DNA of 51,639 nt from Terriglobia bacterium. Lineage in GTDB: Bacteria > Acidobacteriota > Terriglobia > Acidiferrales > UBA7541. This document shows, in pieces, positions 17,418-24,904 of the stretch; position 1 is the stretch's first letter, and each line of letters opens with the position of its first letter. The stretch spans positions 1-51,639 of the forward strand of contig JAIMAG010000016.1 of the NCBI GenBank assembly GCA_023512135.1. Direction: 5' to 3'. The position numbers were made by a program, and so were the translations under genes. The notes below the pieces were generated by a model. It had not been told where the DNA came from. It worked only from the letters and a program-made list of their open reading frames with translations, and made no database searches.

Positions 17418-18392
17418 GTGACCGCAAGAGAGCTGTTCGAGCTGGTGCGCGACGACCTGAGGCGCGTCGAAGAGCAGCTCTTCGCTGAAAACCGCTCGGC
17501 CATCGAACCGGTCGCTGAAATCATCGCCTACCTGTTGGGCGGCGGTGGCAAGCGGTTGCGACCAGCGCTGGTGCTGCTGTCGGCTGGCTTCTGTGGGGCA
17601 CGCGGGCCGAGCGCGATTCGCCTGGGCGCGGTCGTCGAATTGATTCACACCGCTACCCTGATCCATGACGACGTTATCGACGGCGCCGACCTGCGCCGCG
17701 GTCGTCCTTCTGCGAATCACCGCTGGGGCAACCACATCAGCGTGCTCGCCGGCGACTGGCTGTATATGCAGGCCTTTCGCATTGCCCTGGCCGAGCGCAA
17801 TTTCCGCATCCTCGACATTCTGATCGAGCTGACCCAGAACATGGTCGAAGGCGAGTTGCTGCAGTGGTCCAAGCTCGGCCGGATGGATTTGACCGAAGCC
17901 GAAGCACTCGACCTGAATTACCGCAAGACGGCCTGTTTGTTCAGCGGCTGCACACGCCTCGGAGCTGTTCTCGGCCGCGCCGATGCGACCGTGGAACAGG
18001 CCCTGGCCGATTACGGTCGCTATGCGGGCATGGCGTTCCAGCTTGTAGACGACCTGCTGGATTTTACCGCGCAGCCGGAACAGTTGGGCAAGCCGGTGCT
18101 GAGCGACTTGAAGGAAGGCAAAGTCACCCTGCCGCTGATCTATGCCATGCAGGACGGCGTGCCCCATGCGCAGCCGCTGGTTGCAGCCGTGTTGGCTGAG
18201 AAAGGCTTTCACAGCGTTCGCCCGGAACAGATCACCGCGCTCGTTCGGGAATCCGGCGCGCTCGACCGTACCCGACGTCTGGCCGAAGATTTCGCAGCCC
18301 GCGCCAAGGCCTGCATTGCCGCTTGGGCAGGATCGGAATACGGCCGCGCTCTGCTGGCAGTACCAGATTTCATCCTGGAACGCGAAAGTTAG
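17418..18392 (+). CDS. Long-chain polyprenyl diphosphate synthase
   Basis: A 324-residue trans-prenyltransferase that extends farnesyl diphosphate with isopentenyl units, probably for the quinone side chain. The first Asp-rich motif is in LIHDDVIDGADLRRGRPS and the second in LVDDLLDFT. GGGKRLRP is the substrate-binding block. Chain length cannot be read reliably. The start is uncertain: GTG at 17418 is used here, but GGGGAGG lies 15 bases before it and only six bases before an in-frame ATT at 17409. CTG at 17415 is a third possibility. Confidence 0.9.
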   Translation: MTARELFELVRDDLRRVEEQLFAENRSAIEPVAEIIAYLLGGGGKRLRPALVLLSAGFCGARGPSAIRLGAVVELIHTATLIHDDVIDGADLRRGRPSANHRWGNHISVLAGDWLYMQAFRIALAERNFRILDILIELTQNMVEGELLQWSKLGRMDLTEAEALDLNYRKTACLFSGCTRLGAVLGRADATVEQALADYGRYAGMAFQLVDDLLDFTAQPEQLGKPVLSDLKEGKVTLPLIYAMQDGVPHAQPLVAAVLAEKGFHSVRPEQITALVRESGALDRTRRLAEDFAARAKACIAAWAGSEYGRALLAVPDFILERES

Positions 18393-18469
18393 CCGATCCG
18401 CAGGCCGAGGCAGTCGAAGGCCGTCCTGGTTGCAACGTTTGCGGCCTGGCAGGGAGTGCGAGGGAATCC

Positions 18470-19129
18470 TTGTTGGCGGACAGCCCCGAAACGCCGAAAA
18501 CATCCGTGTCCGCGCTTTCCGTAGAAAGTTCGCTTTCAGCCGAGACGCTGCGCCGGCGCGCAATTCGTCTGGAATATCTGACCATTGCATGGAACTCGGC
18601 CGAAGCCGTCATCGCGCTCGCGGCCGGCTGGCTGGCCGGAAGCATTGCGCTGGTCGGCTTCGGATTCGACAGCGTGATTGAAACGACGGCCGGTGTGGTC
18701 CTGCTCTGGCGTCTGCGGCAGCGAGGCGATCTCGAATCGCTGGCCGAATCGCGCGCGCTCCGCATCGTCGGGGGAACATTTTTTGCGCTGGCCGCCTATG
18801 TGAGTGCAGAATCGGTGCGTGACCTCTGGATGCGGCACGCTCCGGAAGAAAGCACGGTGGGGATTGTGCTGGCGGCGGTTTCCCTGGTGGTGATGCCGCT
18901 GCTGGCAGGCGCAAAGCGGCGCGTTGCCCGTGCCCTGGGGAGCCATGCGCTGGCCGCCGAAGCCATGGAAACTTGGCTGTGCGCATATCTCTCGTTTGCG
19001 CTGCTGCTGGGCCTCGTGTTGAACGCCTGGCGCGGCTGGTGGTGGGCCGACCCGGTGGCCGCACTGGCCATGGTGCCGCTGATGCTGCGCGAAGGCTGGG
19101 AATCCGTCCGGGGAAAACACGGTGACTGA
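18470..19129 (+). CDS. CDF-like cation efflux membrane protein without a C-terminal cytoplasmic domain
   Basis: About 219 residues with five or six membrane segments. FGFDSVIET resembles the second-helix metal site of cation diffusion facilitators, and SHALAAEAMET resembles the HxxxD site of helix five, with Glu in place of the usual Asp. The cytoplasmic dimerisation domain of classical CDF proteins is absent. The TTG at 18470 has GAGGGA five bases upstream; TTG 18473 and GTG 18507 are alternatives. It ends just before the fluoride promoter, and its substrate is unknown. Confidence 0.72.
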   Translation: MLADSPETPKTSVSALSVESSLSAETLRRRAIRLEYLTIAWNSAEAVIALAAGWLAGSIALVGFGFDSVIETTAGVVLLWRLRQRGDLESLAESRALRIVGGTFFALAAYVSAESVRDLWMRHAPEESTVGIVLAAVSLVVMPLLAGAKRRVARALGSHALAAEAMETWLCAYLSFALLLGLVLNAWRGWWWADPVAALAMVPLMLREGWESVRGKHGD

Positions 19130-19135
19130 CCCGCC

Positions 19136-19165
19136 TTGCGCACGGGAAGCGCCCGCAGATACAAT
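19136..19165 (+). promoter_or_regulatory. Promoter of the fluoride-responsive crcB unit
   Basis: TTGCGC (19136-19141) and TACAAT (19160-19165) are 18 bases apart. Transcription would start near 19172, about 11 bases before the fluoride aptamer, which is the expected layout for a riboswitch leader. Confidence 0.6.
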
Positions 19166-19182
19166 GGGGGTGCAACAATCTC

Positions 19183-19232
19183 AGGCGATGGGGCTCGCCG
19201 GAACCGTCCCGTCGGAGGACTGATAGCTCCTG
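19183..19232 (+). promoter_or_regulatory. Fluoride riboswitch aptamer (crcB motif)
   Basis: The RNA matches the fluoride aptamer fold. P1 pairs 19184-19187 (GGCG) with 19196-19199 (CGCC). The second stem pairs 19206-19209 (GUCC) with 19217-19220 (GGAC). The pseudoknot pairs 19190-19195 (GGGGCU) with 19225-19230 (AGCUCC). The conserved GGCGAUG, AACC and CUGAU elements are present in order. The pseudoknot 3' strand is shared with the terminator that follows, so fluoride binding should keep transcription on. The downstream crcB gene confirms the assignment. Confidence 0.95.
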
Positions 19233-19260
19233 GCTGCCGTGCGGCATCCAGGAGTTTTTT
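19227..19260 (+). terminator. Expression-platform terminator of the fluoride riboswitch
   Basis: CTCCTGG (19227-19233) pairs with CCAGGAG (19248-19254), extended inward by TGCC/GGCA around a GTGC loop, and is followed by six T residues (19255-19260). Its first four bases are part of the aptamer pseudoknot, so aptamer and terminator cannot both form. It is the only textbook intrinsic terminator I found in the window. Confidence 0.92.
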
Positions 19261-19290
19261 GTTGCGCAGGCAGCGGAAAGGGAAACAGGG

Positions 19291-19662
19291 TTGCAAATCC
19301 TGTTGCTGATTTTGTTCGGCGCAGCGGGCACGCTGGCGCGGTATGCGCTGCAAGGGTTTGTGCAACACCGTGTCGGGTCTGGTTTCCCTGCCGGAACCAT
19401 GGTGGTCAACCTGCTGGGCTGTTTTCTGATGGGTGTGGTCGCGCGCTACTGTTTTCAACATCTGTGGGTGCCACCGGAATGGCGCGTGGGACTCCTGCTG
19501 GGTTTCTTCGGAGCGTTCACCACCTTTTCCGCTTTCGGCTGGGAAACCGTGCGCATGCTCGAGCAGGCCGAGTGGCTCCAGGCGGGCCTGTACGTACTGG
19601 CCAGTGTCCTCGGCGGAGTCGTTGCCGTGATGTTCGGCATCAAGCTGGCCGACTTGCTCTAA
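19291..19662 (+). CDS. crcB: Fluoride channel Fluc/CrcB
   Basis: The 123-residue membrane protein forms a dual-topology dimeric fluoride channel that lets cytoplasmic fluoride leave the cell. Four membrane segments are visible. Family blocks are GTLARY, VNLLGCFLMG and GAFTTFSAF, the last holding pore-lining Phe and Thr residues. The TTG start at 19291 has AAAGGG eight bases upstream. Expression is expected to depend on the fluoride riboswitch directly before it. Confidence 0.95.
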   Translation: MQILLLILFGAAGTLARYALQGFVQHRVGSGFPAGTMVVNLLGCFLMGVVARYCFQHLWVPPEWRVGLLLGFFGAFTTFSAFGWETVRMLEQAEWLQAGLYVLASVLGGVVAVMFGIKLADLL

Positions 19663-19779
19663 TCAACTCCGGGGAGTGGCGGCGGGCGGTTCCGATAGAT
19701 GGTAACAGAGGAGTCGTGGAACCCAATGCGACCCCGTCAGATCCCCTGAGAGTTTTCAGCACCCTGCAAGGGAGGTCGC

Positions 19780-20124
19780 GTGCACCACGAACGATTCGAA
19801 GGCGAACGCATGCTGATGCGGATTCACATCGGGGAATCCGACAAATGGCATGGTCGGCCACTGTACGAAGCCATCGTTGAGCTGCTTCGTCGCGAGGGAT
19901 TTTCCGGGGCGACCGTGCTGCGGGGGGTCGCGGGCTTCGGCTCCGCCAGCCGGATCCATACCGACAAGATTCTGCGACTGTCGCAGGACCTGCCCATCGT
20001 GATCGAAGTTGTGGAAAGCGAAGAGCGCATCGAAAAGCTGCTGCCGCAACTCGACCAGATGGTCGGCGGCGGGTTAATTACCCTGGAGAAAGTCCGGGTG
20101 ATTCTGTACCGCGCGCCCCGGTGA
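19780..20124 (+). CDS. DUF190 protein of the fluoride unit
   Basis: A 114-residue DUF190 protein with a PII-like ferredoxin fold expected from the family. The block GFSGATVLRGVAGFGSASRIHT is the family core. DUF190 genes often accompany crcB, so a role in fluoride sensing or channel control is plausible but unproven. The GTG at 19780 has GGGAGG four bases upstream. It follows crcB by 117 bases with no terminator seen, and its stop overlaps the next gene as GTGA. Confidence 0.88.
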   Translation: MHHERFEGERMLMRIHIGESDKWHGRPLYEAIVELLRREGFSGATVLRGVAGFGSASRIHTDKILRLSQDLPIVIEVVESEERIEKLLPQLDQMVGGGLITLEKVRVILYRAPR

Positions 20125-20570
20125 ACGAGCCAGGTGCTCCCATGCCGCAGCCGATGGAATCGAGACTTTCGGAAAATCATCGTCGCGTCGTTTCTGTGCT
20201 CATGCAGCAGGCGGAAATGGTCTGCGATGAAGTGGAACGTTGGCTCAGCCGGCCTTCGGGTTTGCTGAACCGTACCCGCGGTGAGTTCCCGCCGACAGCG
20301 CAGAATCAGCTTCGCGAGCTTTTGCAGCGGGCCCGAAGAGAAATCAGCCGCAGTGCCGCCGCGCTGAACTTATCGAGCGCTGTGGTGGTGCGTCGTCAGG
20401 CCGTTCTGTCCCTGCTGACGAAAATCCTTTCCGATATCGAAGATGTTCATTCGCCCGGGCTGCGCGCCTACGGAAACATCTCTCCTGAGCTGGAACAGCA
20501 GGTGGATGCGCATCTCGCTCGACTCCACGCGATTTTCGAGCAGATGGCCGAGCTGTGTGTGCGGTCTTGA
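20121..20570 (+). CDS. Unknown helical protein coupled to DUF190
   Basis: I do not recognise this 149-residue protein. It is predicted mostly helical, rich in Glu, Arg and Leu, with no signal peptide or membrane segment, and ends in a helix containing one Cys (ELCVRS). It starts with GTG overlapping the DUF190 stop by four bases and has no ribosome binding site of its own, so it is probably made only when DUF190 is translated. That places it under fluoride riboswitch control. ATG codons at 20142 and 20154 are alternative starts. Confidence 0.7.
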   Translation: MNEPGAPMPQPMESRLSENHRRVVSVLMQQAEMVCDEVERWLSRPSGLLNRTRGEFPPTAQNQLRELLQRARREISRSAAALNLSSAVVVRRQAVLSLLTKILSDIEDVHSPGLRAYGNISPELEQQVDAHLARLHAIFEQMAELCVRS

Positions 20571-20610
20571 TGGGCCCGGCCGGTCCCTGACGTAGCATAG
20601 GCCCGCCCTC

Positions 20611-20629
20611 GCGCCGCAGCTCGCGGCGC
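20611..20629. other. Hairpin between the fluoride unit and the HDAC gene
   Basis: GCGCCGC (20611-20617) and GCGGCGC (20623-20629) form a perfect seven-base-pair stem with a five-base loop. It lies 40 bases after the last gene of the fluoride unit. There is no U-tract, so termination, if any, would be weak or factor-assisted. Confidence 0.35.
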
Positions 20630-20677
20630 AGTGCGGCAGGGTTGTCTCATCCGCGATTTTTGGTAGGCTACAGGGCG

Positions 20678-21619
20678 ATGCGCAAAGGCAAACTTCCGTT
20701 TCGAATCGTTTATCACGAGGGCTACGACCTGCATCTCGGCACGCATGTTTTCCCTTCGCAGAAATATCGCTTGATTCGCGAAACCTTGCTGAGCGAGGGG
20801 CTGGCCGCACCGGAGGATTTTGTTGTGCCCGAGCCAGCCTCGGACGAAGACATCCTGCTGGTGCATTCGCAGGAGTATGTGCGCAAGCTGCGCACGGGCA
20901 CGCTCAGTCCGCTCGAGCAGTTGCGCATGGAAATCCCTTTTTCGGAAGCGACTCGCGCCGCGTTCTGGCTGGCTGCCGGTGGAACGATTCTGGCCGGCCG
21001 ACTGGCGCTGGCTGACGGTTTCGCCGCCAACCTCAGCGGCGGATTCCATCACGCGTTTCCCGAGCACGGCGAAGGCTTTTGCATGATTCACGATGTGGCC
21101 GTGGCCATCCGGCGACTGCAGAAAGACGGCGCAATCCGCACGGCCATGGTCGTGGACACGGATGTGCATCAGGGCAACGGCACTGCCGAAATCTTCAGCG
21201 GCGACGGCGATGTGTTCACGTTTTCGATCCACCAGGCCAACAACTACCCGATGCCCAAGCCGCCCTCCACTGTGGACGTCCATCTACCCGATCGCATCGG
21301 CGACACAGACTACCTGGCGATTCTGGAACGACACTTGGCGAAGGCCCTGAACGAGTTCCATCCCGATCTGCTGTTCTATGTCGGCGGCGCCGATCCATAC
21401 CGCGAGGATCAGCTCGGCGGTCTCAGCTTGACCCTCGAAGGATTGAAGCGGCGCGATGCGCTGGTTTTCGAGTATGCCTGCCGGCGGGGCATTCCGGTGG
21501 CCATCACGCTTGCGGGCGGCTATGCGCGACGGCTGGAAGACACGGTGCGGATTCACGTGAACACAATCCTGGCCGCGGCCGAAGTCGCTCGCACCAGAGC
21601 CGCCGTCCCCTCGACATGA
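20678..21619 (+). CDS. Histone deacetylase-family protein, class IV (HDAC11-like) signature
   Basis: A 313-residue zinc amidohydrolase of the arginase/deacetylase fold. GGFHHAFPEHGEGFC contains the His pair at 124-125. VVDTDVHQGNGTAEIF carries the zinc ligands D162 and H164, and GGADPYREDQLGG a third ligand. DVHQGNG with Gln in place of the second His is the class IV form. The bacterial substrate is unknown and could be an acetylated protein, a polyamine or a small molecule. The ATG at 20678 is preferred to TTG 20642, which adds 12 non-conserved residues. Confidence 0.88.
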   Translation: MRKGKLPFRIVYHEGYDLHLGTHVFPSQKYRLIRETLLSEGLAAPEDFVVPEPASDEDILLVHSQEYVRKLRTGTLSPLEQLRMEIPFSEATRAAFWLAAGGTILAGRLALADGFAANLSGGFHHAFPEHGEGFCMIHDVAVAIRRLQKDGAIRTAMVVDTDVHQGNGTAEIFSGDGDVFTFSIHQANNYPMPKPPSTVDVHLPDRIGDTDYLAILERHLAKALNEFHPDLLFYVGGADPYREDQLGGLSLTLEGLKRRDALVFEYACRRGIPVAITLAGGYARRLEDTVRIHVNTILAAAEVARTRAAVPST

Positions 21620-21744
21620 AACTGCCGGCAGTTGTCCGGCAACAGTCGGGGACCTTTCCCGGCACGCTCAGCAGAAAATCGAGGTGCGGTGCATCCGGCT
21701 TGTTCCGCGTCCTGATAGAATCCGTGCGACCGATGGAGGTAGCC

Positions 21745-22581
21745 ATGAGTCGTACCCATGTCCTGCTTTGTGCAGCTCTGTTCTGTGTCGGCGCAATCCC
21801 GTGTGAAGCCCAGACGCCTTCGTCGCGCTGGATGGACGAGCTGAACTGGGTGGAATTCCGGGCGCTCGTCCCGGAGAAGATTCAAACCGTCATCCTGACG
21901 ACCGGCACGCTGGAGCCGCACGGCGTGATCAACAACGGCGCCGACAACCTGGCTCCGGTGAAAATCGCCGAAGCGATTGCCGCCGACCCGGCGATCAACG
22001 CCCTGATTGCTCCGCACATTCCCTACGGGGTGACCGGCAGCATGGCACCGTATCCCGGGGCGACACACATTCCCGAAGCGGTCTATGCTGCCTACCTCCG
22101 CGCTGTGCTCGACAGCCTGCAGCGCAACCGGTTCCGGAACATTCTGATCGTGAACGGCCACGGCGGCCCGCAGACTGCTGTGTTGATGGATGTCGCCCGG
22201 CAGTTTTCGATCGAGACAGGTGTGAACACGCTGGTGATCAACTGGTGGTCTTCCTGCGCCGACGTGACCCAGCGCGTGTTCGGCAATCCGGGTGGACACG
22301 CCGGTGAGAACGAAACCGCATTCATTCAGGCCATCAACCCGAAACTGGTGCGCCGCGAGCTGCTTCCGCAGATGAGCTCGACGCCCAATCCACCCCCGGC
22401 TTCCTGGCAAGCCACGCCGGCGCCATCTTCGATCGGGCTGTATCAGGCAGGCACCGGCAATCCGACCGATTTCGACCAGGCCAAGGCGGAACGCTACTTC
22501 CGCGAAGTCAATGCCTGCGTCGCTGCGCTGGTTCGCGACGTGCTGTCGAAATGGCAGGCCGCCGGCTTTCGCGTTCCGTAG
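21745..22581 (+). CDS. Creatininase-family amidohydrolase, exported
   Basis: A 278-residue member of the creatininase family. Residues 1-22 form a Sec signal peptide ending in a likely CEA site, so it acts in the periplasm. Metal ligands fit E57 and H59 in LEPHG, D67, H139 in NGHGG, and E188 in HAGENET. Most studied members (creatininase, MftE, ArfB-like amidohydrolases) are cytoplasmic, so export is notable. GGAGG lies five bases before the ATG at 21745, which decides it over ATG 21733. Substrate unknown. Confidence 0.85.
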   Translation: MSRTHVLLCAALFCVGAIPCEAQTPSSRWMDELNWVEFRALVPEKIQTVILTTGTLEPHGVINNGADNLAPVKIAEAIAADPAINALIAPHIPYGVTGSMAPYPGATHIPEAVYAAYLRAVLDSLQRNRFRNILIVNGHGGPQTAVLMDVARQFSIETGVNTLVINWWSSCADVTQRVFGNPGGHAGENETAFIQAINPKLVRRELLPQMSSTPNPPPASWQATPAPSSIGLYQAGTGNPTDFDQAKAERYFREVNACVAALVRDVLSKWQAAGFRVP

Positions 22582-22636
22582 CCGGGCCACGAAGTCGCCG
22601 CATCAGCCAGCGGCGCGACGCCAACAAGCGGAACTT

Positions 22637-23470
22637 TCACGGATTCAGTAGAACGTTCAACGAACCCTGGCGGTAGCCTTCGAGGTCGAGGGTAACGAAG
22701 GTGAAGCCGGCCTGCTTGACGCGTTCGCAGATCAGCCGTGCCATAGCAGGATCGAACGCGCGGGGCAGCTCTTCCAGGGCAATTTCGATCCGCGCCAGCG
22801 CGTCGTGGTAGCGAACGCGGAACTGACGGAAACCGAGCGCTCGCAGCGCTGCTTCCGCTCGTTCCACCCGGGCCAGCACTTCGGGCGTCACGGGCGTGCC
22901 GTAGGGAACCCGCGAAGCCAGGCAGGCCGAGGCAGGCCGATTCCAGGTGCGCAGACCGGCCGCGCGGGAAAGCTCGCGGATTTCGGTCTTGGTCAGGCCG
23001 GCGTCCAGCAGGGGTGCGAGTACACGGTGTTCGCGTGCAGCACGATGGCCCGGACGGAAGTCGCGCGTATCGTCGGCATTGATCCCGTAGGCCACCGCCG
23101 CGTAGCCCTGTTCGGCCGCCAGCCGTCCCAGCACCCGGAACAGCTCGTCCTTGCAGTGGAAGCAGCGATCGGCATCGTTGGCGACATAGCGCGGGTTGGC
23201 CAGTTCGTTAGTCGCGATCCAGCGGTGCAGCAAGCCGATTTCGCGCACGAAGGCTTCCGCCTGTTCGCGATCGTAGGTGGAAAAACTGGGAGAAAGCGCG
23301 GTCACGGCCAGTGCACGCGCACCCAGCACGCGGTGCGCCGCCCAGGCCAGATAGGCTGAATCGGCACCGCCCGAAAACGCGACGAGGACGGAATCCAGTT
23401 GCGCCAGCGCAGCGAACAGCCGTTGCTGTTTCTCTGCAGCGCTTTGCGACACGGAAGAAGGTACGCTCAT
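22637..23470 (-). CDS. larE: Pyridinium-biscarboxylate sulfur transferase LarE, three-cysteine type
   Basis: A 277-residue PP-loop ATPase (SGGADS at residues 33-38) that adds sulfur to the nickel-pincer cofactor precursor. C183 in SACLASR corresponds to the sacrificial cysteine of the Lactobacillus enzyme. C103 and C106 in DRCFHCKDE add a CxxC, giving the three-Cys pattern linked to [4Fe-4S]-dependent LarE proteins. There is no ribosome binding site; a TATAAT eight bases before the ATG predicts a leaderless mRNA. Its likely partner, larC, is at 13330-14523. Confidence 0.9.
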   Translation of the reverse strand: MSVPSSVSQSAAEKQQRLFAALAQLDSVLVAFSGGADSAYLAWAAHRVLGARALAVTALSPSFSTYDREQAEAFVREIGLLHRWIATNELANPRYVANDADRCFHCKDELFRVLGRLAAEQGYAAVAYGINADDTRDFRPGHRAAREHRVLAPLLDAGLTKTEIRELSRAAGLRTWNRPASACLASRVPYGTPVTPEVLARVERAEAALRALGFRQFRVRYHDALARIEIALEELPRAFDPAMARLICERVKQAGFTFVTLDLEGYRQGSLNVLLNP

Positions 23471-23478
23471 CGTTTTGG

Positions 23479-23484
23479 ATTATA
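23479..23484 (-). promoter_or_regulatory. -10 box placing larE transcription start at its ATG
   Basis: A perfect TATAAT on the minus strand is followed by eight bases and then the larE ATG. With normal spacing the transcript would begin zero to two bases before the start codon. No clear -35 is seen. Confidence 0.5.
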
Positions 23485-23528
23485 GCGCACGAGCACACGT
23501 TGCGGACGGCGACACAGCAGGCCGCGCG

Positions 23529-24848
23529 CTATTTGAAGTCGATCAAAACATCCACCGTGTGCGTCGCTTCGTTTTTGCGCAGATAGCTGCCCACCTGTTG
23601 ATAGTGCACCACGTAGTCGCCAAAAATCTGCTGCCGACGCGTGCGCAGGGTTTCCAGGAAGGTGTCGAAGTAAATCCGATCCAGCACGTCACCGGGCCGG
23701 AGTTTCCAGGCCTGCTGCACGAGCTGTTCGGCACGCACCGAGAGACCGGTGAGCACGAGCTGGGCGAACCGGTACTGCGATCCTTCGGCGATGTGCACCT
23801 GGTACCGTACCATCTGGGTGTCGGCGTCGAAGACGGGCTCGGGGCGAACGACGGCGTCCAGGTAGCCCCGGCGCGCATATTCGTTGCGGATGCGTTCCCA
23901 GCCGGCGCGCAGCCGCATCCCGTCGGCAATCTGACCCGGCTGCAAGTCCACGAAGGTTTTCAGCTCCTCGGTGCGCAGGGCTGCGTTTCCGGACCAGGTG
24001 ACCTCCTGCAGCCGATACAACGGGCCCGGCTCGATGGGCACGATGGCGACCACTTGGTTCGGTAACGGGCGATTCGGGTCGCCCGCGAAGCGCGCCTGCG
24101 GGACGCCGATGTTCGCCTGCAGATGGCCGGCGGCAAGATAGATGGGCAGGACGTGGTCGCGGGCAAACAGCAGGAGCCGGTAGCGGGAGAACGGACGACC
24201 AACAACATCGCCACGGAACTCACGCAGCCGCGGTGCCTGCGCTGCCAGCGGATGTCCCCACTGAACGTCCTGTACATTCAGCGAGGGCCCCTCAACGCGG
24301 AAGCGAAGCAGCATGCCGTCTTCGTCGATGCGCGGCATCACTTCGGCCTCGACGCGTGCCGATACGCCGACCCTAGCCAATTCCTGTTCCAGAATGCGCT
24401 GGATTTGCTCCAGCAGCGCACCGGTTTCCGGCGCAGTGCCGTTGAACAGTGGGAGTTGCGCACGGATGGCGGCCAGCAACTCTTCATCGGTCAGCCAGGG
24501 AAAATTGTCGAATAGCACGGGCAGCGTGGGAGCTTCGACCAGCTGCCACTCGAGGTGGATGGCTTCGCCGACACTGGTGAACCGGTAGCGAACTTCGCGG
24601 AACAGGCCGAGCTGCGCCAACCGGTCCGCCGCCTCCTGCAAGGCCTCGCGGGTCACCGGCTGACCGAGCGTGAGTCCTGTCGCCTGCAGGATTTGCTCAG
24701 GAGTGTAGCGGTCGGTGCCCAGGATGGAGACGCGATCGAGTCGGGCAGCGGGTGCCTGCGCGGCAGCGAGGACGGTTGCTCCGAGCAGCCAACAAACAGC
24801 CCCGCACAGGCGCCTGATTCTTCTGCGGCAAACGAACAGATACTTCAC
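23529..24848 (-). CDS. Exported POTRA-repeat protein without a beta-barrel
   Basis: A 439-residue protein with a signal peptide (residues 1-31) and several POTRA-like repeats of about 75-80 residues, seen in LDRVSILGTDRYTPEQILQA near the N-terminus and VTWSGNAALRTEELKTF and LVLTGLSVRAEQLVQQ later. BamA and TamA carry such repeats before a 16-strand barrel; here the frame stops after the repeats, so this is a soluble or partner-bound periplasmic protein. Role unknown, possibly outer-membrane assembly. The GTG at 24848 has no ribosome binding site; TAAAAT lies six bases upstream. Confidence 0.8.
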   Translation of the reverse strand: MKYLFVCRRRIRRLCGAVCWLLGATVLAAAQAPAARLDRVSILGTDRYTPEQILQATGLTLGQPVTREALQEAADRLAQLGLFREVRYRFTSVGEAIHLEWQLVEAPTLPVLFDNFPWLTDEELLAAIRAQLPLFNGTAPETGALLEQIQRILEQELARVGVSARVEAEVMPRIDEDGMLLRFRVEGPSLNVQDVQWGHPLAAQAPRLREFRGDVVGRPFSRYRLLLFARDHVLPIYLAAGHLQANIGVPQARFAGDPNRPLPNQVVAIVPIEPGPLYRLQEVTWSGNAALRTEELKTFVDLQPGQIADGMRLRAGWERIRNEYARRGYLDAVVRPEPVFDADTQMVRYQVHIAEGSQYRFAQLVLTGLSVRAEQLVQQAWKLRPGDVLDRIYFDTFLETLRTRRQQIFGDYVVHYQQVGSYLRKNEATHTVDVLIDFK

Positions 24849-24854
24849 ACGATG

Positions 24855-24860
24855 ATTTTA
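24855..24860 (-). promoter_or_regulatory. -10 box for the POTRA gene
   Basis: TAAAAT on the minus strand lies six bases before the GTG start, so the mRNA should start at or within a base of the start codon. Confidence 0.4.
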
Positions 24861-24904
24861 GTCCACTCGCCCAATCCGGCCAATGTGTTCGTGCCGCGCC
24901 GAGT

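Noticed and set aside
22918-22940. AGGCAGGCCG direct repeat
   Set aside because: It lies inside larE and encodes the conserved SACLAS region, so protein constraint explains it.
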